A stretch of 64,000 nucleotides of DNA, taken from positions 310,001 through 374,000 of the forward strand of contig NZ_RYEV01000008.1 in assembly GCF_004138485.1 (NCBI RefSeq), written 5' to 3'. Below the pieces are notes generated by a model. The model was not told the DNA's origin. It saw only the letters and a program-made list of their open reading frames with translations, and made no database searches. Numbering within the stretch: position 1 is the stretch's first letter; each line of letters opens with the position of its first letter. Below are positions 11,354 to 20,287 of the stretch, one piece after another. The DNA comes from Peristeroidobacter soli (GTDB taxonomy: Bacteria; Pseudomonadota; Gammaproteobacteria; Steroidobacterales; Steroidobacteraceae). The position numbers were made by a program, and so were the translations under genes.

Positions 11354-12378
11354 GCAGGGATTCGTCGCGCCGGGAGCTGAGCGCCGGCATTCTGGAAGAA
11401 GCGTCCTCCTGGGTGATCGAGCTCAGCGAGGCGGATCTCGATGCCCAGCAACGAGGACAGCTGGATCGCTGGTTGCGCCGTTCGCCCGAGCATGTCCAGG
11501 CGTTCCTGGAGATCTCCGCGGCGTGGGAAGAGTCGTCGCGGCTCGAGGCGCCACGGGGGGGCGAGCTCGATGCGCTCATCGCACGCGTCATTGCCGAGAA
11601 CAATGTAGTCCCGCTCGCAACGAGCAAGCCAACCACATCCGTCAGACGCGAGCCTCGCTCGCGCGTGCGGAGGCTGGCCATCGCGGCGTCGGTCGTGCTG
11701 GCGGTGGGCACGCTCGCCTGGTGGGCGCGGCCGGAATCCTACTCGACCAGAATTGGTGAGCAACGCTCCATCGCATTGGCCGACGGCTCGGTCGTGCAGC
11801 TCAACTCACAATCGCAGCTGCGAGTGCGTTTTTCGAAAAACCAGCGCCTGGTGGAGCTGTCGAGAGGCCAGGCCCTGTTCGAGGTTTTCAAAGACGCGTC
11901 GCGTCCTTTCATCGTGGTAAGCGATGGCGCTAGCGTGAAGGCCGTGGGCACGCAGTTCGACGTCAATCATCACAAGCAAGGCATCGTCGTGACGGTGGTG
12001 GAAGGGCGCGTCGCCGTGACCCAACCGAGCGCGGCGCAGCCGATGTACCTCGTCGCCGGCGATAAAGTCACATTGGGATCGAACGTCGCGCCGCGCACCG
12101 AACGCGCCAACGTCGACAACGCCGTGGCCTGGACTCATCGACGTCTCATCTTCGACGACACCCCGCTGACCGAAGTCATAGAGGAGTTCAATCGCTATAA
12201 CGTGCGCCGCTTCGTCATCAACGATGCGTCGCTGGAAGGATTTCATATTCGCGGCACGTTCGATGCGAACAAGCCGGAGCGCCTGGTGACGTTTCTCAGC
12301 CAGCGTTTCGACCTGTCGGTCGTGGAAACTCAGGAGGAGATCCGCCTCACCTTGAAAAATTCATCGCCGTCGCAGTAG
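11350..12378 (+). CDS. FecR-type anti-sigma factor / signal transducer
   Basis: 342 residues from the ATG at 11350, which overlaps the sigma-factor stop by four bases. The N-terminal anti-sigma part carries ASSWVIELSEADLDAQQ and LDRWLRRSPEHVQAF (the DUF4880 pattern). One membrane helix follows a basic stretch (LAIAASVVLAVGTLAWWA). The periplasmic FecR domain has RSIALADGSVVQLN, ASVKAVGTQFDV and a C-terminal region containing FDDTPLTEVIEEFNRYN that should contact the receptor STN domain. It passes the ligand signal from the outer membrane to the sigma factor. Confidence 0.92.
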   Translation: MSRDSSRRELSAGILEEASSWVIELSEADLDAQQRGQLDRWLRRSPEHVQAFLEISAAWEESSRLEAPRGGELDALIARVIAENNVVPLATSKPTTSVRREPRSRVRRLAIAASVVLAVGTLAWWARPESYSTRIGEQRSIALADGSVVQLNSQSQLRVRFSKNQRLVELSRGQALFEVFKDASRPFIVVSDGASVKAVGTQFDVNHHKQGIVVTVVEGRVAVTQPSAAQPMYLVAGDKVTLGSNVAPRTERANVDNAVAWTHRRLIFDDTPLTEVIEEFNRYNVRRFVINDASLEGFHIRGTFDANKPERLVTFLSQRFDLSVVETQEEIRLTLKNSSPSQ

Positions 12379-12474
12379 CCACTCGTGGCTGCGCGATGCT
12401 CTTAGGCCCGCATGAACCGTTCGCCAATCCTGGACGACGGCACTGGCCAACCCTCGGGGGATGTGAGGTTATTC

Positions 12475-15462
12475 ATGCGTGCAACTGCTCTCGCCGCCGC
12501 GCTGTGTATTTCTGCAGTCGGCTTCTCCGCAACACCCAACGCGCTCGCCGCGATTCGTAAGAATACAAACATTGCCGAACAGGATCTCGGCACGGCACTG
12601 CGTGTGCTCGAACGGGATCGCAGTATCGAATTGATCTATCTGTCCGAAGACGTGCGCAAGCTGCGTTCGCCGGGCGCGTCCGGCGATCTCACCTCGGAAG
12701 AGGCGCTGCGTCAGCTGCTCGAAGGCACGGGGCTCACGTTTCGCGTGCTGGATGAGCGAACGGTCACCATCCTTCCGGAATCGCTGCCGGCATCGAGCAC
12801 GGCCGCTGAGCCGCAAGCCGCCGAACGATCCGGGTTCTGGCATCGATTTCATCTGGCGCGCGCCAACTTTGCGGAAGATCTGACGTCGGGCGGTGGCGGG
12901 CAGAACGTAACAAACGCGACGCCGGAGCTGGTCGAGCTCGAAACCGTGCAAGTGACCGGCTCGCGTTTGGGTCGCGCCGGCGCTGAAGGCGCGCAGCCGG
13001 TGCAGGTCTTCAGTCGCGAGCAGATTCAACGCAGCGGTCAGAACTCCATCGCGGAGTTTCTGCGCACACTGCCCGAAGTTTCCGGCGCATCGATGGTGGA
13101 AGCGCCGAACGGAGCGTATCCGCACGTCGCGACCATTCAGTTGCGTGGCTTGCCGGCGGGGCGAACGCTGATGCTGATCAACGGCAGAAGATTGCCCGTG
13201 AGTGCCAGCACCGACGGCAGCTTCGCCAATCTCAACGCCATTCCGGAAGCGGCGATCGAGCGCATCGACGTTCTGCCGCAAGGCGCGTCCGCGATCTATG
13301 GCAGCGACGCGCTGGCGGGTGTCGTGAACATCATCACCCGAAAAAATGTGGACCTGACCACAGTGAATGTGAAATCCGGTTTCGCGGATGGCATCAGTGA
13401 TCGCACGTTCTCAGCCGCTTTGGCTCGCAGTTGGGAGCGAGGCAGCGCCACGCTCGTCGGCGAGTACTATGACCGCACGGCGTTGTTCAAAGATGAACGC
13501 GACGCTACACGCAATCTCGATTTCACCAATCGCGGCTGGCGCGACCTGCGCTCGACCGCGTGCAATCCAGGCACGGTGTATTCCGCCACCAGCGCCAACT
13601 TGCCGGGGCTGAATTCGACGACGGCGGCCATTCCCGACGGGCTCACGGGCACGCCGACGATCGGCGATTTCGCCGCCACCGCCGGCACGGTCAATCGCTG
13701 CGGCTCGTCCAATCTCAATTCCGCTCTGATCTTTCCCGCCGACCGTTATTCGGTGCTCGCCACCGGCGATTTCAAGCTGACCGAAAACACGACGGTGTTT
13801 GCGGAGCTGCAGTTCAGCAGGTTGCATCACGAGTTCTATCCCGTGGTGTATCTGAACCGCGCGCTGGTGCCGGCATCGAATCCATACAATCCCTTTGGCA
13901 CGGCCGTCCGGGTGGACTATCTGTTCGATAGCGCGCTGCTGGGCAAGCCGGCGTCGACGGTCGATGAGAAAGTCTCGCGTGCCGTGCTCGGTGCGCACGG
14001 CAGTCTCGCCGGCGATTGGGAATGGGAAACCAATGCCTGGGGCGCGCGAGACAACTCATGGACGAGTTTCGTGAGCGGCAATTCGGCATTCGTTCCTCCC
14101 GAGCTGTCTTCGACCGATCCGGCAACCGCGTTGAATCTGTTCACGACCGGTGCGCCGGCTTCTCAGGAAGTGCTGATGCGCTACATGAGCAGCGGATTGG
14201 TCATTCGTACGCCGCGTAATGCATGGAATACGACGACGGGTGGTAACGTCGTACTCCGTGGCAGCGTGTTCACGCTGCCGGCAGGTGCGGTGTCTGTAGC
14301 GGTCGGTGCCGAGTACGGACACGAGCAATACGAAAACATCGGGCAACGCGGCAACTTCGACGTGAGTCGTAACAACAAGGCGGCATTCGCCGAAGTGCGA
14401 GTGCCGGTGCTGGCGCGTGCGTCGAGCGAAATGCTCACATTGAGTGCGGCGCTACGTCGTGATGATTACAGTGACTTTGGTAACGCCACCACGCCGCAGT
14501 TCGGCATCGAGTGGTATCCGTTCGAGAGTCTGCTGGTTCGAGCCGCTTACGCCGAGGCGTTTCGCGCTCCGGACCTGTACACCGTCTATGGCCCCGGTCT
14601 GTCGGGCCTGATCAGCACTTCGACGCGGACGGATCCTCGTCGCAACAACGAGCTGATCAACGGCTACACCTATCAAGCGGGCGGCAACGCGAATTTGACG
14701 GCGGAGACCGGTCGTTCCGTATCGGTGGGGGTGGTGTGGAATCCGGCCGACTCCGGGTTTCGGACGTCACTGAACTGGTGGAAGGTGTCGATGACCGATC
14801 GCATCAGCCCGTTTCCTTCGGAGCAGATCATTCTCAACAACGAGAGTCTGTTCCCCGGTCGCGTGACGCGTGCGGCACCCTCGGGCGATGGCTTGCCGGG
14901 CCGTGTGATCGACATCGACTATTCGGCGCTCAATCTCGGCGACATCTGGGTCGAGGGCGTCGATATGGACGTGAGTTATCGGCTCGAGACCGGATTGGGA
15001 ACCTGGTCGCCGAGCATTCGTGCCACGCGTTACACGCGCTATGACGCCTTGTTGAATCCGTCGGTCGGCATGGACGACTATCTGGCGAAGGCCAACACCG
15101 ACATCTGGGTGCCGAAATGGCGCGCGACGGCGGGCGTGAGCTGGAATCTCTCGGCGTGGTCCGCTGCGTTGACGGGGCGTTACGTCGGCAAGTATCGGGA
15201 TTTCAACCCGCTCAACGACGGCCACTATCTGCAGCTCGGCAACAAGATGCTGTGGGATCTCAACACGTCCTGGGATCTGGGTCAGGACGCGAATTTCCGC
15301 GACGGCTTGCTCTCGAAGCTGCGCGTGGCGGTCGGCGTCGTGAATCTGTTCGACAGCGCGCCGCAGTTCTCCGCGTCCACGACACCTGGTTACGGCTTCG
15401 ACGCCGGTCAAGGTGACATTCGCGGCCGATACATCTACGGCGACATCAGCATCCGCTTCTGA
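12475..15462 (+). CDS. TonB-dependent receptor with N-terminal STN signalling domain
   Basis: 995 residues from the ATG at 12475, preceded by GAGG; the frame also offers 12412. A signal peptide (MRATALAAALCISAVGFSA) is followed by an STN domain (residues about 25-105: AEQDLGTALRVLERDRSIELIYL, ending TVTILPE). The plug begins near LETVQVTGSRLGR and contains VQLRG-like IQLRGLPAGRTLMLINGRRLP and IYGSDALAGVVNIITRK. The beta-barrel ends in an aromatic residue (ISIRF). It should import a ligand and signal to the FecR/FecI pair upstream. Its best guide to substrate is the two exported peptidases that follow, which suggest a peptide ligand. Confidence 0.93.
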   Translation: MRATALAAALCISAVGFSATPNALAAIRKNTNIAEQDLGTALRVLERDRSIELIYLSEDVRKLRSPGASGDLTSEEALRQLLEGTGLTFRVLDERTVTILPESLPASSTAAEPQAAERSGFWHRFHLARANFAEDLTSGGGGQNVTNATPELVELETVQVTGSRLGRAGAEGAQPVQVFSREQIQRSGQNSIAEFLRTLPEVSGASMVEAPNGAYPHVATIQLRGLPAGRTLMLINGRRLPVSASTDGSFANLNAIPEAAIERIDVLPQGASAIYGSDALAGVVNIITRKNVDLTTVNVKSGFADGISDRTFSAALARSWERGSATLVGEYYDRTALFKDERDATRNLDFTNRGWRDLRSTACNPGTVYSATSANLPGLNSTTAAIPDGLTGTPTIGDFAATAGTVNRCGSSNLNSALIFPADRYSVLATGDFKLTENTTVFAELQFSRLHHEFYPVVYLNRALVPASNPYNPFGTAVRVDYLFDSALLGKPASTVDEKVSRAVLGAHGSLAGDWEWETNAWGARDNSWTSFVSGNSAFVPPELSSTDPATALNLFTTGAPASQEVLMRYMSSGLVIRTPRNAWNTTTGGNVVLRGSVFTLPAGAVSVAVGAEYGHEQYENIGQRGNFDVSRNNKAAFAEVRVPVLARASSEMLTLSAALRRDDYSDFGNATTPQFGIEWYPFESLLVRAAYAEAFRAPDLYTVYGPGLSGLISTSTRTDPRRNNELINGYTYQAGGNANLTAETGRSVSVGVVWNPADSGFRTSLNWWKVSMTDRISPFPSEQIILNNESLFPGRVTRAAPSGDGLPGRVIDIDYSALNLGDIWVEGVDMDVSYRLETGLGTWSPSIRATRYTRYDALLNPSVGMDDYLAKANTDIWVPKWRATAGVSWNLSAWSAALTGRYVGKYRDFNPLNDGHYLQLGNKMLWDLNTSWDLGQDANFRDGLLSKLRVAVGVVNLFDSAPQFSASTTPGYGFDAGQGDIRGRYIYGDISIRF

Positions 15463-15520
15463 GGACCAGCTCATGAGATCAATCATCCGTGCGTGCGCGG
15501 TGCTCGCGCTCGCGTGTTCG
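15459..15520 (+). repeat. Duplicated gene junction and signal-peptide segment, copy A
   Basis: 62 bp covering the receptor stop codon, the ribosome binding site, the ATG and the first 16 codons of the first peptidase. It matches 17623-17684 at 56 of 62 positions with no gap, whereas the protein sequences diverge completely beyond the signal peptide. Confidence 0.85.
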
Positions 15521-17626
15521 CCGGCGCACGCCTTCATGATCGATGACTACTTCGGCGCGCACCGCGTTACAGACCTCACCTTGTCTTCCGACGGCAAGGA
15601 GTTGGTCTACGTCGTCGCCAAGGGCGTCATGGCGGCGGACGATGCGCTGGAGCGAACGGTGTATCTGCAATCGTTGGCTGGGAACTCCCAGCCAACGGTT
15701 GTCACCGGGCTGTCCGGCGCGGCGAAGTTGCGCTGGATACCGGGCAAACGTCAGCTGTCATTTGTTTGCAAGCAGCCGAAGGTGGCGCAGCTGTGTTCGT
15801 ACGATATCGCGACCGGTAAGACCGCGGTGCTGACGGATAGCACGGATGCCGTGGAGAAATATTCGTTCTCCGCGGATGGCAACACGTTGGCCTATCTGTC
15901 GCGGCGTGCCGCCGAACCGACGACATCGCTCTATCGACGCCTGCTCAACGACGAGCCGGGCGTCGTGATCGATACCGACACGCTGTCCGTCTATGACTTC
16001 GTCGATCCCAATCGTGCCACGGCGCAGTATCCGCTGCCGGCAACGCTATGGATCAAGGACGCGAACGGCCGCGTGTCGCAGGTGCCCGTGCCGGGTGAGC
16101 CTGGCGGACCCGGCGGTGCATTTCACTGGTCCTCGGACGGAGCGCTGCTGTCGGTGACCTATGTGTCCGCCGATCTGCCGAAATCGCTGTTGGGCATCTA
16201 TTCCCGCACCAGCCTGGGCGTGTTCGAACGCGCCTCGGGTGACTTTCGCATCATCGGCAAGGCAACGGATCCGAAGGGCGATGAGCCCAGTGTGATGTTC
16301 CGTGGCGGCGAATGGATTCCCGGGGCGCATCGCCTGCTGGTGCTGCGTGCGTTCGAAAAGGAATCCGATCCGTGGGTTGGCAAGTCGTTTCCGGACTGGA
16401 CGGTCATGGGCGCGCGCGAGCCGCTGCCGCCGGCGCCATCCGCCTGGCACAACGTCGAGACTTACGGATCCAACACGGCCTTCTTCCCCATCAGCGATCG
16501 TCGCATTCTGCAACAGACGACGTATCGCGGCGTCGACTCGCTGTATCAGCTCGTGGGTAACGGCGTTGAGCGTGCGCCCGTGGTTGCCGGTGTCGACGGC
16601 GGCAGCTCGATGTTTGCTTTCAGCGCGGACGATAAAACCGTCGCGTTCGTGAGTTCGAGCCTGACCCGGCTGCAGGAGATCTATATCAGCAAGGCGGGCG
16701 GTCGAGCCCGACAGTTGACTCATCTCAACGATGCGATCTCCAAACGGGTGAGCTTCACCGCGCGCGAGGTCACATGGAAAAGCGACGACGGCACCCTGGC
16801 GCAAGGCTGGCTGTTGGAACCGCCGGCGTCGAAATTCCCGTCGCGGCCCTGGCCGATGCTGACTCACGTACACGGCGGCCCCGGTGTCGCGATGCCTGAT
16901 TCGTTCGGGCCGTACGCGGCGCTGTGGACCTATCCGTTGGAAGTGCTGGTCAGCCGTGGCATCGCGGTGTTCCTGCCGAACTATCGAGGCACCAAGACCT
17001 TCGGACGGGCGTTCGCGCAGCCCAGTGACAACGGCAAGGAGCCGGTGGAAGACATTCTCTCCGGCATTCAGAGCTTGATCGACAGCGGCAGCGCGGATCG
17101 AACCAGGCTGGCTATCAGTGGCCATAGTCACGGCGGCTGGCTCGCGCCGTTGGCCATGGCGAAAGGGCAATCGCGCGGCCTGAAATTTCTGGCTGGCTCG
17201 TTCGCCGAGGGCACGACCAACAAAATCATGATGTATGCGCTGATGAGCGGCGATTTGAATCGTCAGGTGCACGATCCGCTCAATGGCGGCAGCTTCTTCG
17301 ATGCGCCGGAGCGCTATCTGGAGGATACCCCGGAGCTTGCGTATCGAGGCCTGTCGACGGCGGTGCTGTTCGAGGCGGGCGCGACCAACCTGGGCATCGG
17401 CATGATGACCGCGCCGAAGGCGACCAAGCATTTCGGCTTGCCGACGGAGTACATCATCTATCCGCGCACCGGACACAACCCGTTCCTGACACGGATCCAG
17501 CGCGAAATTGCCGAGCGCAATCTCGATTGGTTCGAGTTCTGGATGCTCGGCCGCGTCGATCCCGCGCCCGCCAAGCGCGAGCAATATCAGCGGTGGTCCG
17601 CCGCTCGAACAGACAAACCATCCTGA
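15473..17626 (+). CDS. Exported S9-family (prolyl oligopeptidase-like) peptidase, possible lasso-peptide isopeptidase type
   Basis: 717 residues from the ATG at 15473, ten bases after the receptor stop. Signal peptide MRSIIRACAVLALACSPAHA; then a beta-propeller region with repeated DGK/DGN blades (VTDLTLSSDGKELVYV, SFSADGNTLAYLS), and a C-terminal alpha/beta hydrolase domain with GHSHGGW (Ser552) and TGHNP (His668). At the place where S9 enzymes have HGxxD, the sequence reads FEAGATN (Asn639), so the acid of the triad appears replaced. The arrangement FecI-FecR-TonB receptor-S9 peptidase is that of loci where the peptidase opens lasso-peptide rings; assignment to that activity is inference. 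It may be a reduced-activity or binding paralogue of the next gene. Confidence 0.82.
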   Translation: MRSIIRACAVLALACSPAHAFMIDDYFGAHRVTDLTLSSDGKELVYVVAKGVMAADDALERTVYLQSLAGNSQPTVVTGLSGAAKLRWIPGKRQLSFVCKQPKVAQLCSYDIATGKTAVLTDSTDAVEKYSFSADGNTLAYLSRRAAEPTTSLYRRLLNDEPGVVIDTDTLSVYDFVDPNRATAQYPLPATLWIKDANGRVSQVPVPGEPGGPGGAFHWSSDGALLSVTYVSADLPKSLLGIYSRTSLGVFERASGDFRIIGKATDPKGDEPSVMFRGGEWIPGAHRLLVLRAFEKESDPWVGKSFPDWTVMGAREPLPPAPSAWHNVETYGSNTAFFPISDRRILQQTTYRGVDSLYQLVGNGVERAPVVAGVDGGSSMFAFSADDKTVAFVSSSLTRLQEIYISKAGGRARQLTHLNDAISKRVSFTAREVTWKSDDGTLAQGWLLEPPASKFPSRPWPMLTHVHGGPGVAMPDSFGPYAALWTYPLEVLVSRGIAVFLPNYRGTKTFGRAFAQPSDNGKEPVEDILSGIQSLIDSGSADRTRLAISGHSHGGWLAPLAMAKGQSRGLKFLAGSFAEGTTNKIMMYALMSGDLNRQVHDPLNGGSFFDAPERYLEDTPELAYRGLSTAVLFEAGATNLGIGMMTAPKATKHFGLPTEYIIYPRTGHNPFLTRIQREIAERNLDWFEFWMLGRVDPAPAKREQYQRWSAARTDKPS

Positions 17627-17684
17627 GGACGAGCTCATGAGATCGATTTTTCGTGCATGCGCGGTGCTCGCGCTCGCGTGTTCG
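17623..17684 (+). repeat. Duplicated gene junction and signal-peptide segment, copy B
   Basis: 62 bp spanning the stop of the first peptidase, the ribosome binding site, the ATG and first codons of the second. It aligns gap-free with 15459-15520 with six mismatches. Both copies place the ATG ten bases after the upstream stop codon. Confidence 0.85.
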
Positions 17685-20285
17685 GTGCAGGCGATGGCAT
17701 CGACGCCATCGCGAGCCGGACTCACGCTCGACGATCTGTTCAAGAACAGCGTGCTGAGCGAGGCCACTGTGTCACCCGATGGCGAGTGGGTCGCCGCCAC
17801 CGTGATTCGCCCGGTCGATGAGAACGCAGTCTACGGACGCTCGTTCTACGAAATGGATGTCACGCGCGCCGATGTGTGGCTCATCTCGCGTCGGACCGGC
17901 GAACGAACAAACATTACTCAGGGCGGTGCGGATGCCAGCGGCTTCTGGTGCGCCAGCTGGTCACCGGACGGTTCGCGACTCGCGTTGATGTCGACCAAGC
18001 CAGAAGGCGGCGAACCGCGTGGTGGAGACAATGTGCGTCTCTATGTTTGGGAGCGCGAGGGCGGTGGGTTCAAGCGTCTGACCTCACGGGCCGTCGCCTC
18101 TCAAACCATGGGAGGCTCGGCGATGTATCGCGTCGACCTGCAGGGACAGAAGAAGCGCGATACCGCTCGCTGCAGTAACGAAGAGAACGCACCGTTCATC
18201 TGGCTCGACGACGCGTCGCTGCTGGCGATCATGCTGCCCGAGGGCGCGGTCTCCGGCATCATGGATGCGTACACGCGCCCGCTCGCGCACGCCGGAACGA
18301 CGTTGAGCGAGTTGCGCGAAGGGAAAGTTCCCACCGTGACGGAGTCCGAGAGTGGTGTCGCCTCACCACCGTCGCCGATCGCATCGTTACAGGTCATCGA
18401 TGCGAAGAGCGGTAAGGCTCGCACCATCGCTGCCGTGCCGCTGCATCCCTTCGAAAGCAATCTGCAGATCTCGGTTGCGCCGAACGGCAAATCGATCGCG
18501 GTGCTGGCATCGAAAGGTGCGATAGCCCACGAGAACGGCAAGTCGTTCGCGTACCCGTATGCCGATTGGCAGGCGAGCAAGCAACTCGGGTTCGCTGACG
18601 TGCAGGGTCATGCCGTGCGTTGGGTGGAAGAGCTGCCGGCAGGCGTGAAGTATCCGATGGATCTTCAAGCGTGGTCACCGGACAGCAGCGCCATTGCCAT
18701 GCGAGCGCGGCCGGACGCGCAAACGCGGGCACTGATGTTGATGAGTGTGTCGCCACGCGACCTATCCATGACCCGCGTCAGTCCCGAAGGAACATCGGTT
18801 GCAGCGGCTCCCGTCGGTGGCGGTTTGCCCGGCGCCTCGACAGTATTCTTCGCCGACGACGGTCGATTGTTGGCGCGCGCGGTGAAGAGTTCGGAGGAGC
18901 TGCCGCCTTGGGAGTGGTATCGCGCTAAAGTGCGTGGCTTGCCTATGCCGCGCGCTGATTGGTGGGCGTTCGCGCGTGGGCGTGCGCCGGTGAATCTCAC
19001 GGCGTCGATGAAAACGCCTCCGGACGCATTGTTTGCTACGCGTGATAAAGCGCGTTACGTCGGTATAGCAGACGATGCGTTGTGGATGCTCGACATCCGT
19101 TCCGGCAAAGCGACCAAACTCGCGAGCGAGCTGCCTGCGGGAGCGAGCGTGCTCTGGCCGAGCGCGCTCGATGGATCGAATCGACCGACGTCCGAAATGA
19201 TCGTCGCCGGGCGCGCGAAGGACGGCGTGCGAGCGCTGGTGCATGTGACGTTGAGCGATGGCAAGGCGACCGCCCAGTCGCTGAAGCTACCGTCGGATCA
19301 CGCGGAGTTCCGCAAGTACGACGCGGCACATTCCCTGGCGCTGTTCCATGATGTGAATTTCACCGGCACGTTTCTGTGGTCGCTGGATCTGAAGTCCATT
19401 CAGAGCCAGAAGCTGATGGCGCTCAACGAGCATTGGGTGAACGTCGATCCGGGCGAGTCGCGGCTCATCGAGTATCGCGGCATCGATGGTCAGGAGCTGA
19501 AGGGTGCGGTGCTGTTGCCGCCGAACTATCAGTCCGGAAAAAAGTATCCGGTGCTCACGTGGGTATATGCGGGCTCGACGGTGCGAGGCGCGTCGGACGA
19601 CTCCTTCAAATTCGACATGCCCGGTCAATACAACCTGCGTTTGTACGCCGCGCAAGGTTACGTCGTGCTCGTGCCGAGCATGCCGCTGCGGCCAGACGGT
19701 CAGAAGAACGACGACTACATCGAGTTGCCGAAAGGGGTGATCCCCGCGCTGGATCGTCTCATCGAGCTGGGCATCGCCGATCCGAACCGGCTGGCGGTGA
19801 TGGGGCAGAGCTATGGCGGCTACAGTGTTTATTCGCTGGTCACCTACACCAACCGTTTCAAGGCGGCGATTGCGATGGCGGGCTTGACCGATTTGTCCAG
19901 CCTGTATGGCGAGTTCGATCACACGGCGCGCGGTTACCCGGGCATCGAGCACCAGAAGTCGGTGAATTGGGGGCTGGCGGAGCTGGGTCAGGTCAGCATG
20001 GGCGTGCCGCCGTGGGAGGATCAGTGGCGCTACTGGCGCAACTCACCGATCAACTACGTCGATCGGGTGGAGACGCCATTGCTGATGATCCACGGCGAGC
20101 AGGACATCCGTGGTCCGATGAGCCAGGCGGAGGAGTTCTTCTTCGGCCTGTATCGGCAAGGCAAGCGTGCCAAGCTGCTGCGTTATTGGGGTGAAGACCA
20201 CGGGCTCCGGCAATCGCCGGCCAACGTGCGCGACATGGTCGAGCAGATTGGCGCGTGGCTGAAGATCAACCTGCCGGAGCAGTAG
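17637..20285 (+). CDS. Exported S9-family peptidase with intact triad, possible lasso-peptide isopeptidase type
   Basis: 882 residues from the ATG at 17637, matched to the signal peptide MRSIFRACAVLALACSVQAMA, almost identical to that of the preceding gene. A long propeller region with WSPDGSRLALMS-type blades leads to the catalytic domain: GQSYGGYS (Ser725), IHGEQDIRG (Asp823) and GEDHGL (His855), a complete S9 triad with normal spacing. PVLTWVYAGS supplies the oxyanion side. Its place behind an STN receptor and FecI/FecR suggests it degrades an imported peptide in the periplasm. No lasso precursor, B or C protein gene is seen in the window, so the substrate would come from outside or from another locus. 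Confidence 0.88.
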   Translation: MRSIFRACAVLALACSVQAMASTPSRAGLTLDDLFKNSVLSEATVSPDGEWVAATVIRPVDENAVYGRSFYEMDVTRADVWLISRRTGERTNITQGGADASGFWCASWSPDGSRLALMSTKPEGGEPRGGDNVRLYVWEREGGGFKRLTSRAVASQTMGGSAMYRVDLQGQKKRDTARCSNEENAPFIWLDDASLLAIMLPEGAVSGIMDAYTRPLAHAGTTLSELREGKVPTVTESESGVASPPSPIASLQVIDAKSGKARTIAAVPLHPFESNLQISVAPNGKSIAVLASKGAIAHENGKSFAYPYADWQASKQLGFADVQGHAVRWVEELPAGVKYPMDLQAWSPDSSAIAMRARPDAQTRALMLMSVSPRDLSMTRVSPEGTSVAAAPVGGGLPGASTVFFADDGRLLARAVKSSEELPPWEWYRAKVRGLPMPRADWWAFARGRAPVNLTASMKTPPDALFATRDKARYVGIADDALWMLDIRSGKATKLASELPAGASVLWPSALDGSNRPTSEMIVAGRAKDGVRALVHVTLSDGKATAQSLKLPSDHAEFRKYDAAHSLALFHDVNFTGTFLWSLDLKSIQSQKLMALNEHWVNVDPGESRLIEYRGIDGQELKGAVLLPPNYQSGKKYPVLTWVYAGSTVRGASDDSFKFDMPGQYNLRLYAAQGYVVLVPSMPLRPDGQKNDDYIELPKGVIPALDRLIELGIADPNRLAVMGQSYGGYSVYSLVTYTNRFKAAIAMAGLTDLSSLYGEFDHTARGYPGIEHQKSVNWGLAELGQVSMGVPPWEDQWRYWRNSPINYVDRVETPLLMIHGEQDIRGPMSQAEEFFFGLYRQGKRAKLLRYWGEDHGLRQSPANVRDMVEQIGAWLKINLPEQ

Positions 20286-20287
20286 GC

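Noticed and set aside
16046-17800. 584-codon minus-strand open frame
   Set aside because: Antisense to the first S9 peptidase; Arg- and His-rich shadow sequence.
10439-20285. Complete lasso-peptide biosynthetic cluster
   Set aside because: No precursor, cyclase (asparagine-synthetase-like), RRE or transglutaminase-like gene could be found around the isopeptidase-like locus, so only the uptake/degradation side is supported.
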